In this document: positions 21,454-28,416 of the stretch, one piece after another | Numbering within the stretch: position 1 is the stretch's first letter | Layout: the number at the start of each line of letters is the position of its first letter | Source of the DNA: Rhodococcoides corynebacterioides | GTDB taxonomy: Bacteria; Actinomycetota; Actinomycetes; Mycobacteriales; Mycobacteriaceae | Direction: 5' to 3' | DNA length: 64,000 bases | Assembly (NCBI RefSeq): GCF_019834675.1 | Contig: NZ_JABUBU010000002.1 | Coordinates: forward strand, 124,001 to 188,000 | The notes under the pieces: generated by a model | What the model saw: only the letters and a program-made list of their open reading frames with translations | The model's database searches: none | What the model was told of the DNA's origin: nothing | Position numbers and translations under genes: made by a program

Positions 21454-22198
21454 CCGGCTGCGTCGTCAGCACCCACCGCTCGCACTCCGCGACCGTCGAG
21501 ACGAACGGCGTGCCGTCCGGGAGCGGGGGCCGCTGCACCATCACGACGGGTAGACCGCGCTCACGCGCCACGCGCAGCTTCGCCGAGGTGAGTTTGCCGC
21601 CGCTGTTCTTGGTCACCAGGACGTCGGCGTCAATGCGCGCGAACAACTCTCGTTCGGAGTCGAGGTCGAACGGCCCGCGCTCGGCCAGCACCGTGGTCCG
21701 CGGCGGCATCGGATCCTCGGGCGGATCGATGCACCGCACCGTGAACTCGCGGTCGTCCAGGTCCGCGAAGTGGTGGACGCCCTGCCGCCCGATCGTGAGC
21801 AGGACCCGAGCCCACTCGGGGTGGTCCGCTATCACGGCGGCGGCGTCGGCCATCGACGGCGCGTCGATCCATCGGTCCTCGTGCAGCGGGGTCCACGGCG
21901 CCCGATGCAGCACCATCAGCGGAACGGACTCCTCGGCGGCGGCCTGCACCGCGTGGCGCGTCATGGTCTCCGCGTACGGGTGGGTCGCGTCCACCAGGTG
22001 CGTCACCTCGTGCTCGCGCAGCCAGGTGCGCAGCCCGTCGACGCCCCCGAAGCCGCCGCTGCGGACCTGCCCCACCGGCAGGGCGGGGTCGGCGACGCGG
22101 CCGGCGAGGGACGACGTCACCTCGATGCCCCGACGGCCGTTCAGGGCGGCGGCGAGTTGGCGGGCTTCGGACGTGCCACCGAGCAGGAGAACGTGCAT
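21413..22198 (-). CDS. cobK: Precorrin-6A reductase CobK
   Basis: A 261-residue NADPH-dependent enzyme reducing precorrin-6A to dihydroprecorrin-6A (precorrin-6B). N-terminal LLLGGTSEARQLA, then DATHPYAETMTRHAV, GRQGVHHF and VTKNSGG are family signatures. The start is set by a TAAGGT hexamer exactly 6 nt before the ATG. It has its own promoter, separated from cobM by 37 bp. Its 3' end runs 41 bp into cobIJ in antisense. Confidence 0.95.
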   Translation of the reverse strand: MHVLLLGGTSEARQLAAALNGRRGIEVTSSLAGRVADPALPVGQVRSGGFGGVDGLRTWLREHEVTHLVDATHPYAETMTRHAVQAAAEESVPLMVLHRAPWTPLHEDRWIDAPSMADAAAVIADHPEWARVLLTIGRQGVHHFADLDDREFTVRCIDPPEDPMPPRTTVLAERGPFDLDSERELFARIDADVLVTKNSGGKLTSAKLRVARERGLPVVMVQRPPLPDGTPFVSTVAECERWVLTTQPVRSARTPSSTDET

Positions 22199-22204
22199 GC
22201 CTCG

Positions 22205-22210
22205 ACCTTA
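22205..22210 (-). promoter_or_regulatory. -10 element of cobK (leaderless)
   Basis: Minus-strand TAAGGT with a 6-nt spacer to the ATG of cobK. Confidence 0.5.
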
Positions 22211-22235
22211 ACGAGGAGCCCGACGAGGGCGGCCG

Positions 22236-22985
22236 CTAGTGATCGAGTGCGCGTCGTGCGCTGGAGTACAGGAAGCTGTCCGGGAAACCGCGGGCGGCGA
22301 GGACGCGGCCGACCACGATGACGGCGGTGCGGACGATGCCCGCCGCGACCGTCGCGGCGGCGATGTCGGCGAGGGTGCCCCGCACGATCGTCTCGTCGTC
22401 CCGGCTCGCGAACGCCACGACGGCCACCGGGCAGTCCGCACCGTAGTGCTGCGCCAACTCCACGGCGATGGGCTCGATCTGCCGGGCGCCGAGGTGGATC
22501 ACCATCGTCGCTCGGCTGCGGGCCAGCGTCGCGAGATCCTCGCCGTCGGGCATGGCTGTCGACAGGGTCGAGATGCGGGTGAGGACGACGGTCTGCGACA
22601 CCTCCGGCACGGTCAGTTCCCGCTTCAGCGCGGCTGCCGCGGCCGCGAACGCCGGGACGCCGGGGACGATCTCGTGGTCGACGCCGGCAGCGTCGAGCCG
22701 TCGGGACTGCTCGGCGACCGCGCTGTAGAGCGACGGGTCGCCCGAGTGCAGACGGGCGACGTCCTCGCCGCGGGCGGTGGCGTCGACCATCTCGGCGACG
22801 ATGGCGTCGAGGGTCATCCGGGAGGAGTCGATCACCCGCGCGTCGGGTGGGCAGCTGGTCAGAAGTTCCTGCGGCACCAGCGATCCCGCGTAGAGACAGA
22901 CCGGACTCGCGGCGACGATGCGGGCACCGCGCACGGTGACGAGGTCCGCGGCGCCGGGTCCGGCGCCCACGAAGTACACGGTCAT
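22236..22985 (-). CDS. cobM: Precorrin-4 C11-methyltransferase CobM
   Basis: A 249-residue SAM-dependent methyltransferase of the tetrapyrrole methylase fold. FVGAGPGAADLVTVRGARI at the N-terminus, YAGSLVPQELL, HSGDPSLYSAVAEQ and EIVPGVPAFAAAAA are diagnostic for CobM/CbiF. The ATG overlaps the cobL stop (ATGA), so it is translated from the SDR-cobL-cobM message. Confidence 0.96.
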   Translation of the reverse strand: MTVYFVGAGPGAADLVTVRGARIVAASPVCLYAGSLVPQELLTSCPPDARVIDSSRMTLDAIVAEMVDATARGEDVARLHSGDPSLYSAVAEQSRRLDAAGVDHEIVPGVPAFAAAAAALKRELTVPEVSQTVVLTRISTLSTAMPDGEDLATLARSRATMVIHLGARQIEPIAVELAQHYGADCPVAVVAFASRDDETIVRGTLADIAAATVAAGIVRTAVIVVGRVLAARGFPDSFLYSSARRALDH

Positions 22986-24193
22986 GCGCGCTGTCCCTTC
23001 ACCGCGGACCACTGTGTCACCGGCATCTGCGGGCGCCACCCGGTGAAGCCGCCCACCGGTTCGGCGCGCTGGATCTGGATGCGACGCAACGTGCCACCCT
23101 TCTCCGTGAACCAGCGGAAGACCACGGCCTCGGTCTCCGCGGTGACGGCGTTGACGACGATGCGTCCGCCGGGACCCAGTGCCGCCCAGCAGGCGTCGAG
23201 CATGCCGGGAGCGGTTGCCCCGCCGCCGACGAAGACGGCGTCGGGTGTCGGGGCCTCCGTGAAGGCGGCCGGCGCGGGGCCGTGGATCGTGAGTCCGGGG
23301 ACACCCAGGGCGCGGGCGTTCGCGGCGATGGTCAGGGCCCGCTCCGGGACACGCTCGAAGGTGTCGGCTCGGCACCGCGGGTGGGTCCGCATCCACTCGA
23401 TCGCGATACTGCCGGAACCGCCGCCCACGTCCCAGAGCCGTTCTCCCGGTGCCGGATCGAGGGCGGCGAGGGTCGCGGCGCGCACCTCCCGCTTGGTCAG
23501 CTGGCCGTCGCCGGCGTACGCGTCGTCGGGAAGCCCGGGGTTCCGAGTGCGCCGCGGACCGTCACCCCGCACCTCGACGGCGATCGTGTGGAGCGGGTCG
23601 ACGTCGTCGGCCCGCCAGTCCTGCGCCGTCGCGCTGCGAACCCGCTCGGTGCTCCCCCCGAGGCATTCGAGCACGGTCAGCCGGGAGTCGCCGAACCCGT
23701 TCTCCCGCAACAGGGTAGCCACCGCGTCCGGGGTGGCGTCGTCCTCGGAGAGCAGCACGAGCCGCGCGGACGGATGCAGCGCGGGCAGCACGGTGGCGAC
23801 GTCGCGCGCGACGAGAGACACCACCTCGACGTCCGGAATCGACCATCCGACCCGCGCGCAGGTGAGCGAGACCGAGCTGGGGTGCGGGAACACGCGGAGG
23901 GCGTCGGCGCCGAGGACACGCGCCAGCGTCGCGCCGATCCCGTGGAACATCGGATCGCCGCTGGCGAGGACGCACCGTCGCCGGTCGGCATGCTCGTCGA
24001 GGGTCGATCGCAGCGCCGGAAGCAGGGGCGTCGGCCACGGAACACGGTGCGCGCCCGAGGCTTTCCCGGGCACCGAATCGAGCTGACGGGACGAACCGAA
24101 CAGCACCTCGGCCGCGGACACCGCGTCGCGCGACGCCGGTGCGAGGCCGTCCCACCCGTCGGCACCGATCCCGACCACGTCGATCACCGTCAT
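22982..24193 (-). CDS. cobL: Precorrin-6Y C5,15-methyltransferase (decarboxylating) CobL
   Basis: A 403-residue two-domain enzyme that methylates C5 and C15 and decarboxylates the C12 acetate. The N-terminal half is a tetrapyrrole methylase (DVVGIGADGWDGL, LASGDPMFHGIGATL, FPHPSSVSLTCARVGW). The C-terminal half is a Rossmann methyltransferase (LWDVGGGSGSIAIEWMR, then FVGGG). The fused form is the CobL type rather than separate CbiE and CbiT. The ATG overlaps the stop of the upstream dehydrogenase. Confidence 0.96.
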   Translation of the reverse strand: MTVIDVVGIGADGWDGLAPASRDAVSAAEVLFGSSRQLDSVPGKASGAHRVPWPTPLLPALRSTLDEHADRRRCVLASGDPMFHGIGATLARVLGADALRVFPHPSSVSLTCARVGWSIPDVEVVSLVARDVATVLPALHPSARLVLLSEDDATPDAVATLLRENGFGDSRLTVLECLGGSTERVRSATAQDWRADDVDPLHTIAVEVRGDGPRRTRNPGLPDDAYAGDGQLTKREVRAATLAALDPAPGERLWDVGGGSGSIAIEWMRTHPRCRADTFERVPERALTIAANARALGVPGLTIHGPAPAAFTEAPTPDAVFVGGGATAPGMLDACWAALGPGGRIVVNAVTAETEAVVFRWFTEKGGTLRRIQIQRAEPVGGFTGWRPQMPVTQWSAVKGQRA

Positions 24194-24951
24194 CGCGGCA
24201 TCCGGCGCCACACCGCGCGCGGCAGCAGGCGCATCACCGCGAAGACCGGACGCAGGCGCCCGGGAATCCACACGGTGTCGCGTCCGGTGCGCAGGGCCGC
24301 CGCGACGGCGTCGGCCACCTGCTCCGGCGTGCTCGACATCGGCGCGGGCGACATGCCCTCGGTCATCGACCCGATCACGAACCCCGGCCGCGCCAGCACC
24401 AGCCGAACTCCGCTGCCGTGCAGCGCATCCTGCAGACCCGAGGCGAACCCGTCGAGACCCGCCTTGGCCGAGCCGTAGACGTAGTTGGCGCGACGAACCC
24501 GCACCCCCGCCACCGAGGAGAAGACGACGATCTCGCCGGATCCCCGTCGGCGCAACAGGTCCGCGACGAGCGTCAGGAGGTGGACGTGCGCGGTGTAGTC
24601 GGTGTGCACGATCGCCGCCGCGTGTGCGGCGTCGGTCTCGGCCCGCCCCTGGTCGCCGAGGATGCCGAAGGCGACCACCACGGTGCCGATCGGCCCGTGC
24701 TCGGACTCGACGCGGGCGAGGACGTCGGCGTGGGACGCGAGGTCGTCGGCGTCGAACTCGATCGTGCCCACCGCCGCGGCCCCGGCGGACTCCATGCGGG
24801 CGACGGATGCCGCCAGGTCGTGACTGCGCCGGGCGGCGAGCACCACCCGTCGGCCCGGTGTGATCCGGGCGGCCAACTCGACGCCGATGTCGCTGCGGCC
24901 GCCGAACAACACCACGGTTCCGGGATCTGTCACCGCCCCAGTGTCCTCCAT
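24190..24951 (-). CDS. DprE2-like short-chain dehydrogenase (Rv2073c-like)
   Basis: A 253-residue Rossmann oxidoreductase with GGRSDIG for cofactor binding and catalytic Tyr-x-x-x-Lys in YVYGSAKAG. The segments RVRRANYVYGSAKAGLDGF and the C-terminal PRAVWRRMP closely follow DprE2, the reductase that makes decaprenylphosphoryl-arabinose for the cell wall. It is probably a paralogue: the true dprE2 normally sits beside dprE1. It is translationally coupled to cobL, as Rv2073c is to Rv2072c in M. tuberculosis. Whether it acts on a corrinoid intermediate or a polyprenyl sugar is unknown. GTG 24933 is an alternative start. Confidence 0.88.
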   Translation of the reverse strand: MEDTGAVTDPGTVVLFGGRSDIGVELAARITPGRRVVLAARRSHDLAASVARMESAGAAAVGTIEFDADDLASHADVLARVESEHGPIGTVVVAFGILGDQGRAETDAAHAAAIVHTDYTAHVHLLTLVADLLRRRGSGEIVVFSSVAGVRVRRANYVYGSAKAGLDGFASGLQDALHGSGVRLVLARPGFVIGSMTEGMSPAPMSSTPEQVADAVAAALRTGRDTVWIPGRLRPVFAVMRLLPRAVWRRMPR

Positions 24952-24994
24952 GGGTCTCGCCGTCCTCCACCGACGGGTCGCCGCCGCCCCCCGG

Positions 24995-25000
24995 TACCGT
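24995..25000 (+). promoter_or_regulatory. -10 element of the F420 biliverdin-reductase-like gene (leaderless)
   Basis: TACCGT with a 7-nt spacer to ATG 25008, which favours this ATG over the in-frame GTG 24999 inside the hexamer. Confidence 0.5.
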
Positions 25001-25007
25001 GATCGGC

Positions 25008-25412
25008 ATGCCCAGCGACGCTTCGTCCCTGAACGCCGACGCCGTCGCGTTCCTCACCGAACGCCACTTGGCGACGCTCGCGACCCTGCGTCCGGACGGG
25101 ACGCCGCACGTCGTCGCCGTCGGCTTCACGTGGGACGCGGAAGCGGGGACCGCCCGAATCATCACCCGGGAGGGGTCGCAGAAGGTGCGCAACGCCGAGC
25201 GGGGCGGGTACGCCGCGGTCACCCAGGTGGACGGCGCTCGCTGGCTGACCCTCGAGGGCCCGTCGCGGGTGGTGCGGGACGCGGATAGCGTGCGGGACGC
25301 CGAGAACCGGTACGCCGCCAGGTACAAGCCGCCGCGGGAGAATCCGCAGCGCGTCGTCGTCGAGATCGCGGTGTCGCGGGTGCTCGGCTCGGCGTCCCTG
25401 CGCGATCTCTAG
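25008..25412 (+). CDS. F420H2-dependent biliverdin-reductase-like protein (Rv2074-like)
   Basis: A 134-residue split-barrel protein. The stretches AFLTERHLATLATLRPDGTPHVVAVGFT, QVDGARWLTLEG and RYAARYKPPRENPQRVVVEI line up almost word for word with Rv2074, shown to reduce biliverdin with F420H2. Its place next to the SDR-cobL-cobM operon is also as in M. tuberculosis. Role in this organism: probably antioxidant recycling of haem breakdown products (inference). Its 3' end overlaps the next gene by 4 bp in antisense. Confidence 0.88.
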   Translation: MPSDASSLNADAVAFLTERHLATLATLRPDGTPHVVAVGFTWDAEAGTARIITREGSQKVRNAERGGYAAVTQVDGARWLTLEGPSRVVRDADSVRDAENRYAARYKPPRENPQRVVVEIAVSRVLGSASLRDL

Positions 25413-26167
25413 AAGCGGGACGCCTCGAGCAACGCCTCGGCCACCGTCCGGTCGCCGAACACGGTCAGCAGGTCCAGCGGGCGGCGCCGCCACAGCACGA
25501 GGTAGAGGTCGGGGGTGGGGCCGCGGAGCGCGACGGTGGCCTTCTCGTGGCCCGGTCGGGCGGTGACCCCCTCGGGACCGAGCGTCAGAAGCCATTCCGC
25601 TGCAGCGTCGTCGGTGCCGTGCAGATGCACCGTCGACCCGTGGGTGCCCGGGGCGAGGCGGTCCCCCGGCAGCCGGTGGACGTACTGCAGCTCGGTGAGT
25701 TCGGCGATCCCGTCGGCCGCCGAGACCGCATCCAGGGGTTCGGGATCAGGACCACCCGCGGCGTGGACGGCGTCGGCGGCGTCGATGCGGTGCACGCTCA
25801 CCTCGTGGGCCGTCCGCCGCGTCCAGAACGCGGCCGTGCGCAGCCCGACGAACGTCTCCGTCGGCGTGTCGGGGTCCGTCGCGCGCAGGACGTCGAGCAG
25901 CGCGTGCAGCGAGTCCCGGTAGGCCTCCAGTGCGGCGGCGCCCTTGGGCAGCGACGCGGTGTCCTCCTTCGCGATGCGCGTGACGTCGGCACCCGGCCCC
26001 GCCCGCAGCACGCCGGTGACCCACCGGTGCACCTTGCCGGTGTGACGGACGACGTGCTCGAGCGTCCACCCCGGCACGGTCGGGACGGGCGCGAACAGGG
26101 CGTCGGCCGGCATGGCGGCCAGGCGATCGCCCTCGCGCGCGATCGTCGCGAGGTGGTCGAGCGTCAT
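25409..26167 (-). CDS. Maleylpyruvate isomerase family mycothiol-dependent enzyme
   Basis: A 252-residue protein with an N-terminal DinB-like four-helix bundle. Metal-binding histidines are expected in WTLEHVVRHTGKVHRWV and RRTAHEVSVHRIDA, the usual MDMPI arrangement, followed by a C-terminal sterol-carrier-like domain (GSTVHLHGTDDAAAEWLLTL). Some relatives use mycothiol as cofactor; most have no known substrate. The ATG overlaps the pepE stop, so it is co-translated with the peptidase. Confidence 0.85.
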   Translation of the reverse strand: MTLDHLATIAREGDRLAAMPADALFAPVPTVPGWTLEHVVRHTGKVHRWVTGVLRAGPGADVTRIAKEDTASLPKGAAALEAYRDSLHALLDVLRATDPDTPTETFVGLRTAAFWTRRTAHEVSVHRIDAADAVHAAGGPDPEPLDAVSAADGIAELTELQYVHRLPGDRLAPGTHGSTVHLHGTDDAAAEWLLTLGPEGVTARPGHEKATVALRGPTPDLYLVLWRRRPLDLLTVFGDRTVAEALLEASRF

Positions 26168-27282
26168 CGGCCGGCGAGGACGGTCAGGCCGTGCGGGCGG
26201 GTGTTGACGGACTCGCACCCGTCGGCCGTCACCACCACGATGTCCTCGATGCGGGCGCCCCACTCGCCGCGGAAGTAGATGCCCGGTTCGATGCTGAACG
26301 CCATGCCCTCGGTGAGCGGAATGTCGTTGCCGCCCACGATGTACGGCTCCTCGTGCACCGACAGCCCGATGCCGTGGCCGGTGCGGTGCAGGAACACGTC
26401 GGCGAGACCGGCCTCGGCCAGCACGTCGCGGGCGGCGGCATCGACGGCCTCGGCGGTCACGCCCGGACGCACCGCGTCGACTGCCGCCTGCTGGGCCCGC
26501 TCGAGCACGGCGACCCGGGCCGCGACGTCGGCGTCGGGCTCCCCCATGACGTAGGTGCGCGTGGAATCGGAGTAGTAGCCGGGCTCGACGGGCCCGCCGA
26601 TGTCGATGACGACGACGTCGCCCGTCTCGACGACGCGGTCGGACACCTCGTGGTGCGGGTCGGCTCCGTGCGGTCCGGAACCGACGATGACGAACGCCGC
26701 CTCGGTGTGTCCCTCCTCGACGATGGCGTCCGAGATCGCCTGCGCCACCTCGGCTTCCGTGCGCCCGACCACCAGGAGTTCGGCCATGCGGGCGTGGACC
26801 CGGTCGATCGCGGACCCCGCCTGGCGCAGCGCGTCGATCTCCGCGGCGTCCTTGACCATGCGCAGTTCGCGGAGCACCGGCGTCGCGAGCGCGGGCACGG
26901 ACCCGAGCGCGTCGGCGATCGGAACCAGGTGCAGGGCGGGCATCGCGTCGGCCACGGCCACCGGGGCCTGCGGCGGCACCGCGTCGGTCACCATGCGGTG
27001 CGGGTTCTGCCCGTCCACCCAGTCGCGCAACTCGAGCCCGAGGTCCGCCGCGGCCGAGTCCTGGAGAGCCGCCAGCTCGATGCGCGGGACCACGACGAAC
27101 GGCTCGGCGTCCGCGAGGACCACCAGGCAGGTGAGCCGTTCGAACGACTCGGCGCGGGATCCGAGGAGGTAGGCAAGGTCCGGACCCGGCGTCACCAGCA
27201 GCGCACCCACGCCGGCGGTGCGCATCAGCTCCGCCGCTCGGCTCAGTCGATCTCGGTACACCTCGGCAGGAAAACGCGTCAT
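26164..27282 (-). CDS. pepE: Xaa-Pro dipeptidase / aminopeptidase, M24B family
   Basis: A 372-residue metallopeptidase that cleaves X-Pro bonds. The N-terminal creatinase-type domain is followed by the pita-bread domain with the five metal ligands in order: Asp in VVIDIGG, Asp in YYSDSTRTY, His in TGHGIGLSVHE, Glu in FSIEPGIYF and Glu in ARIEDIVV. It matches Rv2089c (PepE) in length and context. Minus-strand TAGCCT lies exactly 6 nt before the ATG. Confidence 0.95.
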   Translation of the reverse strand: MTRFPAEVYRDRLSRAAELMRTAGVGALLVTPGPDLAYLLGSRAESFERLTCLVVLADAEPFVVVPRIELAALQDSAAADLGLELRDWVDGQNPHRMVTDAVPPQAPVAVADAMPALHLVPIADALGSVPALATPVLRELRMVKDAAEIDALRQAGSAIDRVHARMAELLVVGRTEAEVAQAISDAIVEEGHTEAAFVIVGSGPHGADPHHEVSDRVVETGDVVVIDIGGPVEPGYYSDSTRTYVMGEPDADVAARVAVLERAQQAAVDAVRPGVTAEAVDAAARDVLAEAGLADVFLHRTGHGIGLSVHEEPYIVGGNDIPLTEGMAFSIEPGIYFRGEWGARIEDIVVVTADGCESVNTRPHGLTVLAGR

Positions 27283-27288
27283 GCCGCC

Positions 27289-27294
27289 AGGCTA
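27289..27294 (-). promoter_or_regulatory. -10 element of pepE (leaderless)
   Basis: Minus-strand TAGCCT, 6 nt before the ATG of pepE, next to the palindrome at 27302-27329. Confidence 0.5.
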
Positions 27295-27301
27295 TCGAGG
27301 C

Positions 27302-27329
27302 GGGCCGTCCGCCGATGCGCGGACGGCCC
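27302..27329. promoter_or_regulatory. Palindrome between divergent pepE and exonuclease genes
   Basis: Perfect 11-bp arms (GGGCCGTCCGC / GCGGACGGCCC) with a 6-nt CGATGC loop, centred in the 68-bp divergent gap. It lies at the -35 side of the pepE promoter and upstream of the AGGA ribosome-binding site of the exonuclease gene. It may be an operator for both genes or a hairpin in the exonuclease leader. Confidence 0.5.
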
Positions 27330-27350
27330 GATACGGCAGGATGAGCCACC

Positions 27351-28313
27351 ATGACCGACGATTCCGCTCCCGGCACCGTCCTGCTGCTCGACGCGGCGAG
27401 CCTGTGGTTCCGTGCGTTCCACGCGCTTCCCGAGTCCATCACCGCGCCGGACGGACGCCCGGTGAACGCGGTCCGCGGGTTCGTCGACATGGTCGCCTCC
27501 CTGATCACCCGGACGCAGCCCACGCGACTCGCGGTGTGCCTCGACCTCGACTGGCGACCGACGTTCCGGGTCGACCTCGTCCCGTCGTACAAGGCCCACC
27601 GGGTGCTCGAGGAGTCGGCCGCGGGACCCGACGCGGAGGAAGCTCCCGATGCCCTGGGGCCGCAGGTGAACCTTATTCTGGAGTTCATGGCGGCGGCGGG
27701 CATCGCGACCGCGGGCGCGGAGGGACTCGAGGCCGACGATGTCCTGGGCACCCTCGCCGCCACCGAGCGTCACGACCGCGTCGTGGTCGTCAGCGGTGAC
27801 CGCGACCTGCTGCAGGTGGTGGCGGACGAGCCCGTTCCGGTCCGCGTTCTCTATGCCGGGCGTGGACTGGCCAAGGCGGAGCTCTTCGGGCCCGCCGAGG
27901 TCGCCGAGAAGTACGGTGTGCCCACCGATCGCCCCGGGCCGGCCTATGCGGAACTCGCTCTGCTGCGCGGAGATTCGTCGGACGGTCTCCCCGGGGTCAA
28001 GGGCGTGGGCGAGAAGACGGCGTCGTCGCTCATCACGCGGTGGGGATCGCTCGAGGCCCTGCTGGCCGCCGCCGACTCGGGCGACACGGACCTCGCGGCC
28101 GGCATGCGCGCCAAACTCGCGGCGGCGCGGGAGTACATCGACGCGGCCCTCCCCGTGGTGCGGGTGGTGACCGACGCGGAGATCCTGTGGTCCACGTCCG
28201 ACGACCTCCCCACCGAGCCCGTCGACCCCGAGCGTCTGGACGCCCTCGCCGCCGAGTTGGGCCTGGAGAATTCCGCGGAGCGGTTACGGAAGGCCATGGC
28301 CCGCGGTCGGTAG
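27351..28313 (+). CDS. 5'-3' exonuclease (polymerase I N-terminal domain type)
   Basis: A 320-residue stand-alone flap nuclease. [17 protein letters not shown] at the N-terminus, the acidic cluster [11 protein letters not shown] and [34 protein letters not shown] (helix-3-turn-helix DNA binding) and the metal-binding aspartates match the FEN/PolA exonuclease family. It is the counterpart of Rv2090. It likely trims flaps or RNA primers alongside full-length polymerase I. AGGA stands 10 nt before the ATG. Confidence 0.94.
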   Translation: MTDDSAPGTVLLLDAASLWFRAFHALPESITAPDGRPVNAVRGFVDMVASLITRTQPTRLAVCLDLDWRPTFRVDLVPSYKAHRVLEESAAGPDAEEAPDALGPQVNLILEFMAAAGIATAGAEGLEADDVLGTLAATERHDRVVVVSGDRDLLQVVADEPVPVRVLYAGRGLAKAELFGPAEVAEKYGVPTDRPGPAYAELALLRGDSSDGLPGVKGVGEKTASSLITRWGSLEALLAAADSGDTDLAAGMRAKLAAAREYIDAALPVVRVVTDAEILWSTSDDLPTEPVDPERLDALAAELGLENSAERLRKAMARGR

Positions 28314-28362
28314 GTCGGCCAGGCTTCGCCCCGCGCGAGTTCGTGCGTGCGTGTCATCGACT

Positions 28363-28385
28363 GTGTCGGTGGGTGCCGGTACACT
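28363..28385 (+). promoter_or_regulatory. PafBC-type DNA-damage promoter of the 13E12 HNH gene
   Basis: GTGTCGGTG, 8 nt, then TACACT. This matches the RecA-NDp/PafBC element TTGTCRGTG-N8-TAnnnT with a single mismatch at the first base. It would start transcription near 28392, which supports ATG 28417 rather than the upstream in-frame GTG 28351. Confidence 0.65.
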
Positions 28386-28400
28386 CGAACATACGAGCGA
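28385..28400. promoter_or_regulatory. LexA (SOS) box-like site over the 13E12 transcription start
   Basis: TCGAACATACGAGCGA keeps the left half of the mycobacterial SOS box TCGAAC-N4-GTTCGA exactly and has 2 mismatches in the right half. SOS boxes upstream of 13E12-family genes are known from M. tuberculosis. It directly follows the -10 hexamer, where a bound repressor would block initiation. Confidence 0.55.
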
Positions 28401-28416
28401 CTGGGGGGTCGACAAC

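Noticed and set aside
28351-28416. GTG 28351 as the start of the 13E12 HNH gene
   Set aside because: It lies upstream of the promoter hexamer at 28380-28385, while ATG 28417 has a GGGGGG ribosome-binding site 8 nt before it.
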